Of a stretch of DNA of 64,000 bases, positions 7,563 to 15,774 are shown piece after piece. This stretch comes from Kiloniella spongiae. Lineage in GTDB: Bacteria; Pseudomonadota; Alphaproteobacteria; Kiloniellales; Kiloniellaceae. The stretch is from NCBI RefSeq assembly GCF_001026905.1, contig NZ_LAQL01000003.1, forward strand, positions 372,001 to 436,000, in the 5' to 3' direction. The notes under the pieces are model-generated. The model was not told the DNA's origin, did no database searches, and saw only the letters and a list, made by a program, of their open reading frames with translations. How positions within the stretch are numbered: position 1 is the stretch's first letter; every line of letters starts with the position of its first letter. Both the position numbers and the translations under genes were made by a program.

Positions 7563-8679
7563 TTTTTCACTGGAAACCTTCTTTTCCGATTGGGAGTTTA
7601 AAGCCAGATATCACATGACGGCATCTGATATTCAGAGCATGACCATCAATGAGCTTTTAGCAATGGCAAGTGAAGAAGATCGCGAGGCGTTTTATGATCT
7701 GCCATTGAGCTATACAGAAACCTTTGGGCATCCGCTATTACGACAAGAGGTTGCCAATACTTATAACGGATTAGCGCCGGAAGACATCCTATGCTTTGCG
7801 GGGGCTGAAGAAGGTGTCTATGTGGCCATGCGGGTTCTGTTGAAGCCAGAAGATCATGCCATTGTTGTCGTGCCCAATTATCAGGCGGCGGAAACAATCC
7901 CTCTTGATATCTGCAAAGTGACGGGTGTTCCTCTTGATCCGAATGATCACTGGTCACTGGATATGGATGCATTGGAAGACGCAATCCGACCCAATACAAA
8001 GCTGGTTTCCATTAATTTCCCCAACAACCCGACGGGTGCCATTCTAAAGCGCAGCTCTTTTGATCGCCTGATTGAACTTTGCCGCGAGCATGGCATTTAC
8101 CTGTTCAGTGACGAGGTTTACCGAGGCATTGAACGTGACGAGAGTTTACGGTTACCGCACGCCGCAGATGTCTATGAAAAAGCACTGTCATTAAATGTAA
8201 TGTCGAAAGCCTATGGCTTGCCAGGATTGCGGGTGGGCTGGATTGCCTGTCAGGATCGGGATCTCTTGAAACAAATGGAATGTTACAAGCATTACTTGTC
8301 CATTTGTAATTCCGGGCCGAGCGAGTGGTTGTCTATCATTGCTCTGCGGTCTCGCGAACAGATCCTTGCGACCAACCGCAAGCTGGTGAAAGAAAACGCG
8401 GACAAGTTGACGGCCTTTTTTGATGAGTTTCCCGATCTGTTTGACTGGCAGGTACCAGATGGCGGTTGTGTTGGTTTCCCCGTTTATAAGGGGCCGGGCA
8501 CAACGGATGATTTTTGTGAAAATCTGATCAATAAATCCGGTGTGCTGCTATTGCCGCCACGGATTTATAAATCTGATCTGTTGCCTGTCACCTGGAACCG
8601 TTTTCGCATTGGCTTCGGACGCAAAAATATAGATGAAGGTCTGGCAGCTTTCCGTGCTTATCTCAAGAGTAACACATGA
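7555..8679 (+). CDS. Class I/II PLP-dependent aminotransferase
   Basis: The start chosen is ATG 7555, overlapping the preceding stop by 8 nt; the alternative upstream start would lie deep in the dehydratase gene. The product is 374 residues. Fold-type I signatures are visible: NFPNNPTGA (Asn contacting PLP), SDEVYRGIE (Asp on the pyridine nitrogen), and MSKAYGLPGLRVGW carrying the Schiff-base Lys and the phosphate-binding Arg. The N-terminal HPLLRQEVANTY is shared with capreomycidine-synthase-like aminotransferases. Translational coupling with both neighbours implies a single pathway, probably breakdown of an amino acid related to arginine or ornithine. The substrate is inference. Confidence 0.82.
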   Translation: MRNFSLETFFSDWEFKARYHMTASDIQSMTINELLAMASEEDREAFYDLPLSYTETFGHPLLRQEVANTYNGLAPEDILCFAGAEEGVYVAMRVLLKPEDHAIVVVPNYQAAETIPLDICKVTGVPLDPNDHWSLDMDALEDAIRPNTKLVSINFPNNPTGAILKRSSFDRLIELCREHGIYLFSDEVYRGIERDESLRLPHAADVYEKALSLNVMSKAYGLPGLRVGWIACQDRDLLKQMECYKHYLSICNSGPSEWLSIIALRSREQILATNRKLVKENADKLTAFFDEFPDLFDWQVPDGGCVGFPVYKGPGTTDDFCENLINKSGVLLLPPRIYKSDLLPVTWNRFRIGFGRKNIDEGLAAFRAYLKSNT

Positions 8680-9638
8680 ACACATTACCGATCATAACGC
8701 TGGATGAAATTCAAACCTGTCTGAGTGAGGATGATATCCTCTCTGCTGTAAAAGCAGCTCTTATTTCCCATGGGCGCGGGGACGTGAACTCGCCGCCGCC
8801 GGGTATTTTGCAACTTAATAACCCGACGGTTGGGGAGTGCCACATCAAATATGGCCATCAAAAAGGGGCCGATACTTTTGTTGTAAAAATCGCGAGTGGT
8901 TTTCGGGATAATGGAAAGCTTGGCCTGTCCCCCAATAGCGGTATGATGCTGGTTCTGAGTGCACAAACGGGTGCGCCTGTTTGTGTGTTGGATGACAAAG
9001 GCTGGCTTACGGATGTTCGCACTGCAGCAGCGGGGGCTTTGGCAGCACAGGCGGGCGCGCCGGATAAAGTGAAGGTGTTAGGGGTTATTGGTACAGGAGA
9101 ACAGGCGCGGTTACAGGCACATTGGACATGCCGTCTGTTGGGTGTGAAATCTATTGTGGTTTATGGCCGTAACCCTGAACAGGTAGCCAAGTACGTCAAT
9201 GACATGACCGCGCAAGGGTATGAAGTCAGCATTGCCCCAGAAGTAAAAGATCTCCTGAAGCAGTGTAACCTCATCATTACAACGACCCCGTCGCCAAAAG
9301 CATTGGTGCTGAAAGACGAGGTACAACCGGGTACTCATATCGTTGCCATGGGAACGGATAATCCGGGCAAACAAGAACTGGATGCGGCGTTGTTTGAACA
9401 GGCTGCCGTCATTATGGTCGATGACCTTGCCCAATGTGTCCATCACGGTGATCTGGGGCATGCAGTGCGTAGTGGTTTAATCTCGCAAGATCGCGCTGTT
9501 TCATTGGGGCAGGTTCTCGCGGGGGAGCAGAAGGGGCGGTTAAGTCCCAATGACATTACTATCGCTGACCTGACCGGAATTGCCGCCGAAGACATCGCCG
9601 TGGCATCACTGGTCTGGGAGCGGAAGAAAGGTCGTTAA
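8676..9638 (+). CDS. Ornithine cyclodeaminase/mu-crystallin family protein (EutC-like)
   Basis: The product is 320 residues, the normal family length, with an ATGA overlap onto the aminotransferase gene. The N-terminal substrate domain contains HIKYGHQKGADTFVVKIASG, including the Lys conserved in this family. The Rossmann NAD-binding motif is GVIGTGEQARLQ near residue 136. Then come VYGRNPEQ and ITTTPSPKA. Family members deaminate and cyclise ornithine, act as imine reductases or dehydrogenate opine-like compounds. With the EutB-like gene it looks like an EutBC-type couple. It is the last gene of the operon; no terminator is clear behind it. Confidence 0.82.
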   Translation: MNTLPIITLDEIQTCLSEDDILSAVKAALISHGRGDVNSPPPGILQLNNPTVGECHIKYGHQKGADTFVVKIASGFRDNGKLGLSPNSGMMLVLSAQTGAPVCVLDDKGWLTDVRTAAAGALAAQAGAPDKVKVLGVIGTGEQARLQAHWTCRLLGVKSIVVYGRNPEQVAKYVNDMTAQGYEVSIAPEVKDLLKQCNLIITTTPSPKALVLKDEVQPGTHIVAMGTDNPGKQELDAALFEQAAVIMVDDLAQCVHHGDLGHAVRSGLISQDRAVSLGQVLAGEQKGRLSPNDITIADLTGIAAEDIAVASLVWERKKGR

Positions 9639-9838
9639 GCCCTTGGTTCTAGGTGCAAGGAATTTAAGTTGCAAGTGTATTAAACACTTGAAAAGTTGGA
9701 GTTATGGTTGCATGATCGCCGTATAATTCTACCTTTCCCAGCCTTTCCCAATCTTTTATGGGGGCTATCTCACGGGCGAAGGGCTTATGTTGTAAAGGTA
9801 GTGCTACAATTCTTTCTGTTGCGCTTCTCGAGACAACC

Positions 9839-11359
9839 ATGACGCTTTTAAATGCCAAAGATCTGGGCATTACCCTTGGTATGCCGCTTTTTACTAACCT
9901 GAATTTTTCCATCAACAAGGGTGATCATATCGGTTTGGTCGCTGCCAATGGACGCGGGAAATCCACGCTGTTGAGTTGCCTTGCAGGCTGGTTGGAACCG
10001 AGCGAGGGAGATATTACCCGCGCAAGAGGACTTAAAGTCGGCTATGTGGAACAAAATGTTCCCGGCGAACTTATGGACAAAAGTCTTTACGACGCAGTGC
10101 TTTCGGCTTTGCCCTCAGAGCAGGCAGAATACGAAAGTTGGCGCGTGGATGTTGTACTGGATGATTTAGCGGTTCCTGTGGAATTACACAGTCGCTTGGT
10201 CCAAGAGTTGTCCGGTGGCTGGCAGCGTGTGATGTTACTTGCCCGGGTATGGGTAAGTGAGCCTGATCTCTTGTTGATGGATGAACCGACCAACCATCTT
10301 GATCTTTCGCGTATTGGGTTCCTTCAGAACTGGTTAGGGACTGTGGCTCGGGATACGCCTGTTTTGGTAGCCAGTCACGACCGTGCTTTTTTGGATGCGG
10401 TGACCAACCGAACGCTGTTTCTGCGGGAAGATCAGTCGCAAAGTTTTGCGCTGTCCTATAGTCAGGCCCGGGTTGCATTGGATGAAAGTGATGCCGCAAA
10501 AGAGCGTCAGTTTGAAAACGATAGTCGCAAGGCACAACAGCTTCGACGGCAGGCCGCGAAGCTCAAGAATATCGGTGTCAATTCCGGTAGTGATTTGCTG
10601 ATCACCAAAACCAAGCAACTCAAAGAGCGTGCGGATAAAATAGAGCAGCAATCCCAAGCCGCTTATAAGGATAAGTCAGCCGGTGCTATTAAACTTGTCA
10701 ATTCCGATACCCATGCCAAGGCTTTGATTACATTGGAAGAGGGGGAGGTCACGGCACCCGATGGGAAAGTGTTATTTAAGATACCGCCTCTTTGGATTAA
10801 GCGGGGGGACCGTATTGTTTTGCTTGGCCGAAACGGGACAGGGAAAACACAATTGATCCGTATGGTGCAACAGGCTGTCATGGGGGAACATCCGACGATC
10901 AAATCTACCCCAAGCGTTGTGATGGGATATTCCGATCAGGCATTGTCCCAACTGGACGATAAAGCAACGCCAACAGAGGTGATTACGGAACGCTTTGATG
11001 TCGGTGATCAGCGGGCCATTGCATTGCTGGCCGGTGCGGGCATTAATCTGGATATGCAAAGCAAGCCCATCGGTGCACTATCCGGCGGACAAAAATCGCG
11101 TTTGGCGATGCTGGATCTAAGGCTTCGCAATCCGAATTTTTATCTATTGGATGAGCCGACAAACCACTTGGATATCGAAGGGCAGGAAGCATTGGAAGAA
11201 GAGCTTCAAGCCCATAACGCAAGCTGTCTTCTGGTCAGCCACGACAGGGCCTTTGTCCGAAACACAGGCACCAGATACTGGTTGATTGAAAACAAGCGGC
11301 TGAAAGAAGTTGATGGCCCGGAAGATTTCTTCGCAGCTTCGTTGGATGAGCAACTTTAG
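9839..11359 (+). CDS. ABC-F family ATPase (duplicated ATP-binding protein)
   Basis: The product is 506 residues starting at ATG 9839. Two ABC domains are present and no membrane segment. The first has Walker A NGRGKST, signature LSGGWQR and MDEPTNHLD. The second has GRNGTGKT, LSGGQKSR and LDEPTNHLD. A charged linker of about 80 residues (near 205-285) joins them. ABC-F proteins bind the ribosomal E site and either rescue translation or protect from antibiotics; the short linker gives no specificity. A TATAAT at 9722-9727 may be the -10 box, giving a leader of about 100 nt with a small CAAGTGT/ACACTTG hairpin just upstream at 9672-9690. Housekeeping function is more likely than resistance. Confidence 0.88.
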   Translation: MTLLNAKDLGITLGMPLFTNLNFSINKGDHIGLVAANGRGKSTLLSCLAGWLEPSEGDITRARGLKVGYVEQNVPGELMDKSLYDAVLSALPSEQAEYESWRVDVVLDDLAVPVELHSRLVQELSGGWQRVMLLARVWVSEPDLLLMDEPTNHLDLSRIGFLQNWLGTVARDTPVLVASHDRAFLDAVTNRTLFLREDQSQSFALSYSQARVALDESDAAKERQFENDSRKAQQLRRQAAKLKNIGVNSGSDLLITKTKQLKERADKIEQQSQAAYKDKSAGAIKLVNSDTHAKALITLEEGEVTAPDGKVLFKIPPLWIKRGDRIVLLGRNGTGKTQLIRMVQQAVMGEHPTIKSTPSVVMGYSDQALSQLDDKATPTEVITERFDVGDQRAIALLAGAGINLDMQSKPIGALSGGQKSRLAMLDLRLRNPNFYLLDEPTNHLDIEGQEALEEELQAHNASCLLVSHDRAFVRNTGTRYWLIENKRLKEVDGPEDFFAASLDEQL

Positions 11360-11469
11360 GGGTGAAGAAGTACAGTTAGGGAGTTGGGTAGACTGAGCGA
11401 GTGATGCTGAAGGGGGGCTCTAATCTGCCGGTTTAATTTAGAATAATTTTGATAAAGAGAATTGCTTAT

Positions 11470-12000
11470 ATGTGGAAAAATATTTGTACGCTGTTATTGG
11501 CTTTCGCTCTATTCTCTTGTGAAGAGCAAGCTGACTTATCGAACAGTCAAGCCTACACTAAAGATGGTGTTAGTTTTACGCTACCCGGAAACTGGACCGT
11601 TGTGGAGGACATTGTCGAAGAAAACTTTCGCTACATCAGCATAGAATCATCCGGGGATGCTGTTGCGGGGATCTCGCTATTTTATAATGGGGTAAGGATC
11701 GAACTTGAAGATTATATTGATTTGATTATTGAAAGTTTCAATGACGAGTTGCCCGTCGGTTCGCGAAACAGGGGAGAGGTGTTTGAATTTACACCTGACA
11801 ATACAGAGAATATTGCGAGGGCTATTCGCAATCAGTTTGCGATTACTTTGGCCAGTGTCGAGGTTCCCCATACCTCTGACTTCTATGAAATGAAAACTGA
11901 TAGAGATTATGTGATTATTTTTACCCAGGTATCTGACCAAGATAAACATCTGGTTCAACAGGGATTTGATCAGCTTATCAATAGCTTTGTTGTGGACTGA
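11470..12000 (+). CDS. Putative lipoprotein of unknown function
   Basis: I chose ATG 11470 over an upstream TTG at 11449 because AAGAGA lies at a suitable distance and it gives a compact signal peptide. The 176-residue product starts with a short hydrophobic stretch ending in a lipobox (FALFSC, Cys17), so it should be lipidated and sorted to a membrane. The mature part begins with a GVSFTLPGNWTV pattern like small PsbP/DUF1795-type domains. No catalytic motif is visible. It is upstream of the HlyD gene on the same strand but separated by 261 bp, so not clearly co-transcribed. Confidence 0.7.
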   Translation: MWKNICTLLLAFALFSCEEQADLSNSQAYTKDGVSFTLPGNWTVVEDIVEENFRYISIESSGDAVAGISLFYNGVRIELEDYIDLIIESFNDELPVGSRNRGEVFEFTPDNTENIARAIRNQFAITLASVEVPHTSDFYEMKTDRDYVIIFTQVSDQDKHLVQQGFDQLINSFVVD

Positions 12001-12169
12001 AATGGGTTTTCAACTCTGGTAAGTAACAGTTTTTTACTCCGTTTCAATCCATGTTTCATGATGATCCCTTATCTAATTCTTCATAGTTATGTGGTTGGTT
12101 TATATTAATGTCTCGCCTTTCAGGCAGAAGGGGTATAGCCTTTGGGGAGATATTTGGGCGCACAGAACT

Positions 12170-12191
12170 CGCCGACTACACGCCGACTATA
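12170..12191. repeat. Two tandem 11-bp repeats upstream of the HlyD gene
   Basis: CGCCGACTACA (12170-12180) is followed directly by CGCCGACTATA (12181-12191), one mismatch. The 11-bp period is one helical turn, about 70 bp before the HlyD start. It may be a regulator site; no evidence beyond position. Confidence 0.35.
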
Positions 12192-12261
12192 CGTCCTGCG
12201 CCATTTAAAAATTGTAGCAGATCCTCTTAATAAAATTAGATGACAGAAGGGAAAGACGATT

Positions 12262-13614
12262 ATGTCTTCCATGTCCAGAACAGAGGAAGATCTGCTCTTT
12301 ATGTCAGATTTGCAATCTGCCGAGCTTCGCAAGGGGCGCAAAGTTGCCTATGTATTAACGTTTCTGACTTTTTTCTTTTTTATCATTTTTTTTGTCTGGG
12401 CATCTTTGACCGAACTGGATGAGGTTACCCGAGGGGAAGGAAATTTTACACCTGCCCAAAAAACACAGATTATTCAGAACCTTGAAGGCGGGATTATCTC
12501 TGAAATTCTGGTGAAAGAGGGAGATACTGTTGAAAAGGGTAGTGTTCTGGTCAGGATCAACAATTCGTCGGCACAGGCAAGCGCCGATGATCTGGAAGGT
12601 CAGCGGAGAATACTTTCAGTATCGGTTATACGCATGACGGCCGAACTGAATGGCGTACCATTGACCTATAGCGCAGAGCAAATGGAGATATCGGCTGATG
12701 AAGTTGATGACCAGATGGCACTTTATGCTGCGCGAAATAATCAGCAATCTTCACAGATCCAGGTGATTGAGAACCAGACAAGACAGAGAGAACAAGAGAT
12801 TTCCGAAGCTAACAGCCGTATCGGGCAACTGAAAAACTCTCTTAGCCTTGCACGACAAGAATATAATATTACCAAGCCTTTGGTTGATAAAGGTGTTCTA
12901 CCGCGCCTTCAACTTATTCGCCTGAACCGGGAAACTGTGGATCTGGAGGGGGAAATCAAAACCCTTGGTGTTAGTTTGCCTCGATTACGGGATGCGGTTC
13001 TGGAATCTAAACAGCGCATAGAGGAAATGATCCTCACGACCAAAGCTGAACTGTCTGATGAACTGAACAGGGCGCGATCAGAGTTGAAATCAGTCACCGA
13101 GAGTATGGAGGCCGGGGCAGATACCGTTAGGCGTACGGATGTGAAATCGCCGGTACATGGTATTGTCAAAGAGTTGAAGCGAAATACGGTTGGCGGTGTC
13201 ATCCGGGGTGGCGAAGATATTGTTGAAATCGTTCCTTTGGACGATACGCTGATCGTTGAAGCCAAAATCCGCCCATCTGACCGGGCCTTTTTAAAGAAGG
13301 GGCAAGCTGCAACGATCAAAGTTTCTGCCTATGATTTTTCTGTTTATGGCGGGATGAAAGCCAAGCTGGAACGCATATCGGCAAGTACGATCAAAGATGA
13401 AGAGGGCGAAAGTTTTTACCGGATCTATCTGCGCACTGATGACAATAAAATTGTCAGTAAAGGCAAAGAGCTGGAAATTATTCCGGGTATGACCGCCAAT
13501 GTGGAAATATTAACAGGCAAGAAAACTATTCTGGATTATCTGTTGAAGCCAATATTCAAGGCAAGACAGTCGAGAGAAGAAGACGTGCAGACTAAAGAGG
13601 CAACGGCGGGGTAA
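12262..13614 (+). CDS. HlyD-family type I secretion periplasmic adaptor
   Basis: The product is 450 residues with AAGGGAAAG before the ATG. A short cytoplasmic tail leads to one transmembrane helix (about residues 28-50). A lipoyl-like half then contains NLEGGIISEILVKEGDTVEKG. A long coiled-coil hairpin (about 110-285) is rich in Glu/Arg/Gln. The second lipoyl half has VKSPVHGIVKELKRNTVGGV, then a beta-barrel ending in IIPGMTANVEILTGKKT. This is the membrane fusion protein that links an inner-membrane ABC exporter to a TolC-like channel. Neither the ABC exporter nor the outer-membrane protein is next to it, which is unusual. The 1002-residue repeat protein upstream is a candidate cargo. Confidence 0.88.
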   Translation: MSSMSRTEEDLLFMSDLQSAELRKGRKVAYVLTFLTFFFFIIFFVWASLTELDEVTRGEGNFTPAQKTQIIQNLEGGIISEILVKEGDTVEKGSVLVRINNSSAQASADDLEGQRRILSVSVIRMTAELNGVPLTYSAEQMEISADEVDDQMALYAARNNQQSSQIQVIENQTRQREQEISEANSRIGQLKNSLSLARQEYNITKPLVDKGVLPRLQLIRLNRETVDLEGEIKTLGVSLPRLRDAVLESKQRIEEMILTTKAELSDELNRARSELKSVTESMEAGADTVRRTDVKSPVHGIVKELKRNTVGGVIRGGEDIVEIVPLDDTLIVEAKIRPSDRAFLKKGQAATIKVSAYDFSVYGGMKAKLERISASTIKDEEGESFYRIYLRTDDNKIVSKGKELEIIPGMTANVEILTGKKTILDYLLKPIFKARQSREEDVQTKEATAG

Positions 13615-13642
13615 ATAATACGCGCTTACAAAACGATGGGAC

Positions 13643-14431
13643 TTAGTTTTTTTTAACTTTCCGTTGCTTTTCCATAAAGCGCTCCAGACGTCGCTTTGAA
13701 ACTTCGATGCGGTGGTCTTCACGCTCCAGATCGCGGATCGCTTGCTGGACGTAGGCGAGGTGATCTTGTGACGCTTGACGGGCTTCGTCGGGTTTTCCGG
13801 CAATCACGGCGTCATATATGGCGTGATGCTGGGCAAGCAGGCGGTCTCGTGATCCTTGATGGGTATAGAGTTGTTTGCGGCTTAGAAAGACACCTTTTTT
13901 CAGGACTTCTACCAAAGAACGGATGACGTGCAGCAGAACGACGTTGTGGGCGGCTTCGGCGATGTTCATGTGAAAATCTGCGTCGATACTGGCTTCCAGT
14001 TCCAGGTTGCCTTTTTCATGTGCGGCATCCATGGCTGTTATACAGGCGGTGAGTATTTCCCGATCAGCATCCGTAGCACGTTGGGCCGCGTAATAGGCGG
14101 CGTTTCCTTCAGATATGGCCCGAAATTCCATAAAATCATTTACGGTATCAGGGTGGTTTTGAAAAATTGCGGTCAAAGGGTTGGTGAGGGACGGACCCAA
14201 GAAATTTTTGACCAACGTACCGCCGCCCTGATGAGTTTCCAATAATCCCTGAGCTTCGAGTTTCTGCAAGGCATCGCGCAAGGATGGACGAGACACATCA
14301 AGCTGTTGGGCAAGATCACGCTCTGCCGGTAAGTATTCACCCGGTGGCAAAACACCTTCTAGAATATAGCTTTCCAACTGTTTTGCGACGGTATCTGACA
14401 GTTTTTCAGAACGTATTTTTCTAAGCGCCAT
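13643..14431 (-). CDS. lldR: GntR/FadR-type regulator, LldR/PdhR-like
   Basis: I set the start at ATG 14429-14431 (262 residues); the frame extends 16 codons further but those codons overlap the operator repeats. The winged helix at residues 1-70 includes PAERDLAQQLDVSRPSLRDAL and THQGGGTLV. The FCD ligand domain follows, with the metal-ligand pattern D-x-x-FH-x-x-I-A near residue 150 and a later LAQHHAIYDAV. It is divergent from the L-lactate dehydrogenase gene with TGGTAA half-sites in between, as in LldR control of lactate utilisation. The gene symbol rests on this context. Confidence 0.8.
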   Translation of the reverse strand: MALRKIRSEKLSDTVAKQLESYILEGVLPPGEYLPAERDLAQQLDVSRPSLRDALQKLEAQGLLETHQGGGTLVKNFLGPSLTNPLTAIFQNHPDTVNDFMEFRAISEGNAAYYAAQRATDADREILTACITAMDAAHEKGNLELEASIDADFHMNIAEAAHNVVLLHVIRSLVEVLKKGVFLSRKQLYTHQGSRDRLLAQHHAIYDAVIAGKPDEARQASQDHLAYVQQAIRDLEREDHRIEVSKRRLERFMEKQRKVKKN

Positions 14432-14459
14432 TTTGCTCGAACGATTGTTATGGTCATTT

Positions 14460-14495
14460 TGGTAATAATATTTTACCACTTTACATAATTGGTAA
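14460..14495. promoter_or_regulatory. Candidate LldR operator between lldR and lldD
   Basis: TGGTAA (14460-14465) and TTACCA (14473-14478) form a dyad with a 7-bp centre. A further TGGTAA lies at 14490-14495, exactly 30 bp (about three helical turns) from the first. FadR-subfamily regulators bind TGGT/ACCA-type dyads. The sites cover the divergent promoter, so lactate-responsive control of both genes is likely. Confidence 0.55.
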
Positions 14496-14552
14496 AATTA
14501 TTTATCCAATATGTCAATATCTCATCTGTCGGAAGAACAAGGAAGGCATGTT

Positions 14553-15689
14553 ATGGCACAGGTTCTGGAAATTGCTGATTTGAAAAAAATGGCACAACGT
14601 CGGGTGCCAAAGATGTTTTTTGATTACGCTGATTCCGGGTCCTGGACCGAAGGAACCTATCGCGCCAACGAAAGTGATTTTCAGAAAATTAAATTCCGCC
14701 AACGGGTTGCGGTGGATATGACCAATCGGACCCTTGCCAGTCAAATGGTTGGGCAAAATGTTTCCATGCCGGTTGCAATCGCGCCGACAGGATTGACGGG
14801 CATGCAGCGCGCAGACGGCGAAATTCTGGCGGCGCAAGCCTGTGAAGAGGCGGGGGTGCCTTTTACGCTGTCGACGATGTCTGTCTGTTCTATTGAGGCT
14901 GTAGCAGCAAAAACAAGTAAGCCCTTTTGGTTTCAGCTTTATGTTATGCGGGACAAGGACTTTGCCGGGCGGTTGATTGATCGCGCCAAAGCCGCGGGTT
15001 GTTCTGCGCTGGTTCTTACCCTCGATCTGCAAATTCTGGGGCAGCGTCATAAAGATTTACGCAATGGACTTTCCACACCGCCAAAGTTTACACCACATCA
15101 TATCTGGCAGATGGCAACACGCCCGGGCTGGTGCCTTGGAATGCTGGGTACGAAGAACCGTACCTTTGGCAATATCGTGGGGCACGCACAGGGCGTTGAA
15201 GATCTTAGCTCCCTATCGTCTTGGACAGCTGAACAGTTTGATCCCAAGCTTTCGTGGGATGATGTGGCGTGGATCAAGGAGCGCTGGGGCGGCAAGCTGA
15301 TCCTCAAAGGTATTCTTGACCCCGAAGATGCCCGAATGTCTCTCAAAACCGGAGCGGATGCTATCATTGTTTCTAACCATGGCGGGCGCCAATTGGACGG
15401 AGCAATTTCGTCAATTGAAGCCTTGCCAGAAATTGTTGAGGCCGTTGGCGATAAAGTTGAAGTCCATATGGACGGTGGTATTCGTTCTGGACAGGATGTG
15501 CTGAAAGCCGTCGCACTTGGGGCAAAGGGAACCTATATCGGGCGGCCTTTTCTCTATGGATTGGGGGCCATGGGAAAAGAGGGCGTGACTAAATCGATAG
15601 AGATTATCCGCAATGAAATGGATATCACCATGGCCCTGTGTGGTAAACGCGATATCAAGGATGTGGATCGATCTATTTTAAGGGAATAG
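14553..15689 (+). CDS. lldD: FMN-dependent L-lactate dehydrogenase
   Basis: The ATG at 14553 is chosen because AAGGAAGG lies just before it; an upstream ATG at 14511 falls in the promoter region. The product is 378 residues, the normal size. It carries the alpha-hydroxy-acid oxidase signatures: VPKMFFDYADSGSWTE at the N-terminus, PVAIAPTGL (flavin contact), FWFQLYV, and the active site SNHGGRQLDG with catalytic His276. It oxidises L-lactate to pyruvate at the inner membrane, passing electrons to quinone. The divergent LldR-like regulator and TGGTAA sites support lactate use. A glycolate or mandelate substrate is possible but less likely. Confidence 0.9.
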   Translation: MAQVLEIADLKKMAQRRVPKMFFDYADSGSWTEGTYRANESDFQKIKFRQRVAVDMTNRTLASQMVGQNVSMPVAIAPTGLTGMQRADGEILAAQACEEAGVPFTLSTMSVCSIEAVAAKTSKPFWFQLYVMRDKDFAGRLIDRAKAAGCSALVLTLDLQILGQRHKDLRNGLSTPPKFTPHHIWQMATRPGWCLGMLGTKNRTFGNIVGHAQGVEDLSSLSSWTAEQFDPKLSWDDVAWIKERWGGKLILKGILDPEDARMSLKTGADAIIVSNHGGRQLDGAISSIEALPEIVEAVGDKVEVHMDGGIRSGQDVLKAVALGAKGTYIGRPFLYGLGAMGKEGVTKSIEIIRNEMDITMALCGKRDIKDVDRSILRE

Positions 15690-15709
15690 TTTTCTTGCTG
15701 CTTAAGAAA

Positions 15710-15737
15710 AAGGATTATGTCGTTAGACATAATCCTT
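15710..15737 (-). terminator. Intrinsic terminator of the Sel1-repeat gene
   Basis: AAGGATTATGTC (15710-15721) and GACATAATCCTT (15726-15737) form a perfect 12-bp stem with a GTTA loop. Read leftward it is followed by a run of Ts, so it terminates the gene at 15775-16746. It could also slow readthrough from lldD. Confidence 0.75.
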
Positions 15738-15774
15738 AGTAGGGGAATAATAAAAATCGTGGATAATAATGACC

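Noticed and set aside
12120-12341. 73-codon - strand frame rich in Arg before the HlyD gene
   Set aside because: It covers the tandem repeat and the HlyD start; no family pattern and no ribosome binding site.
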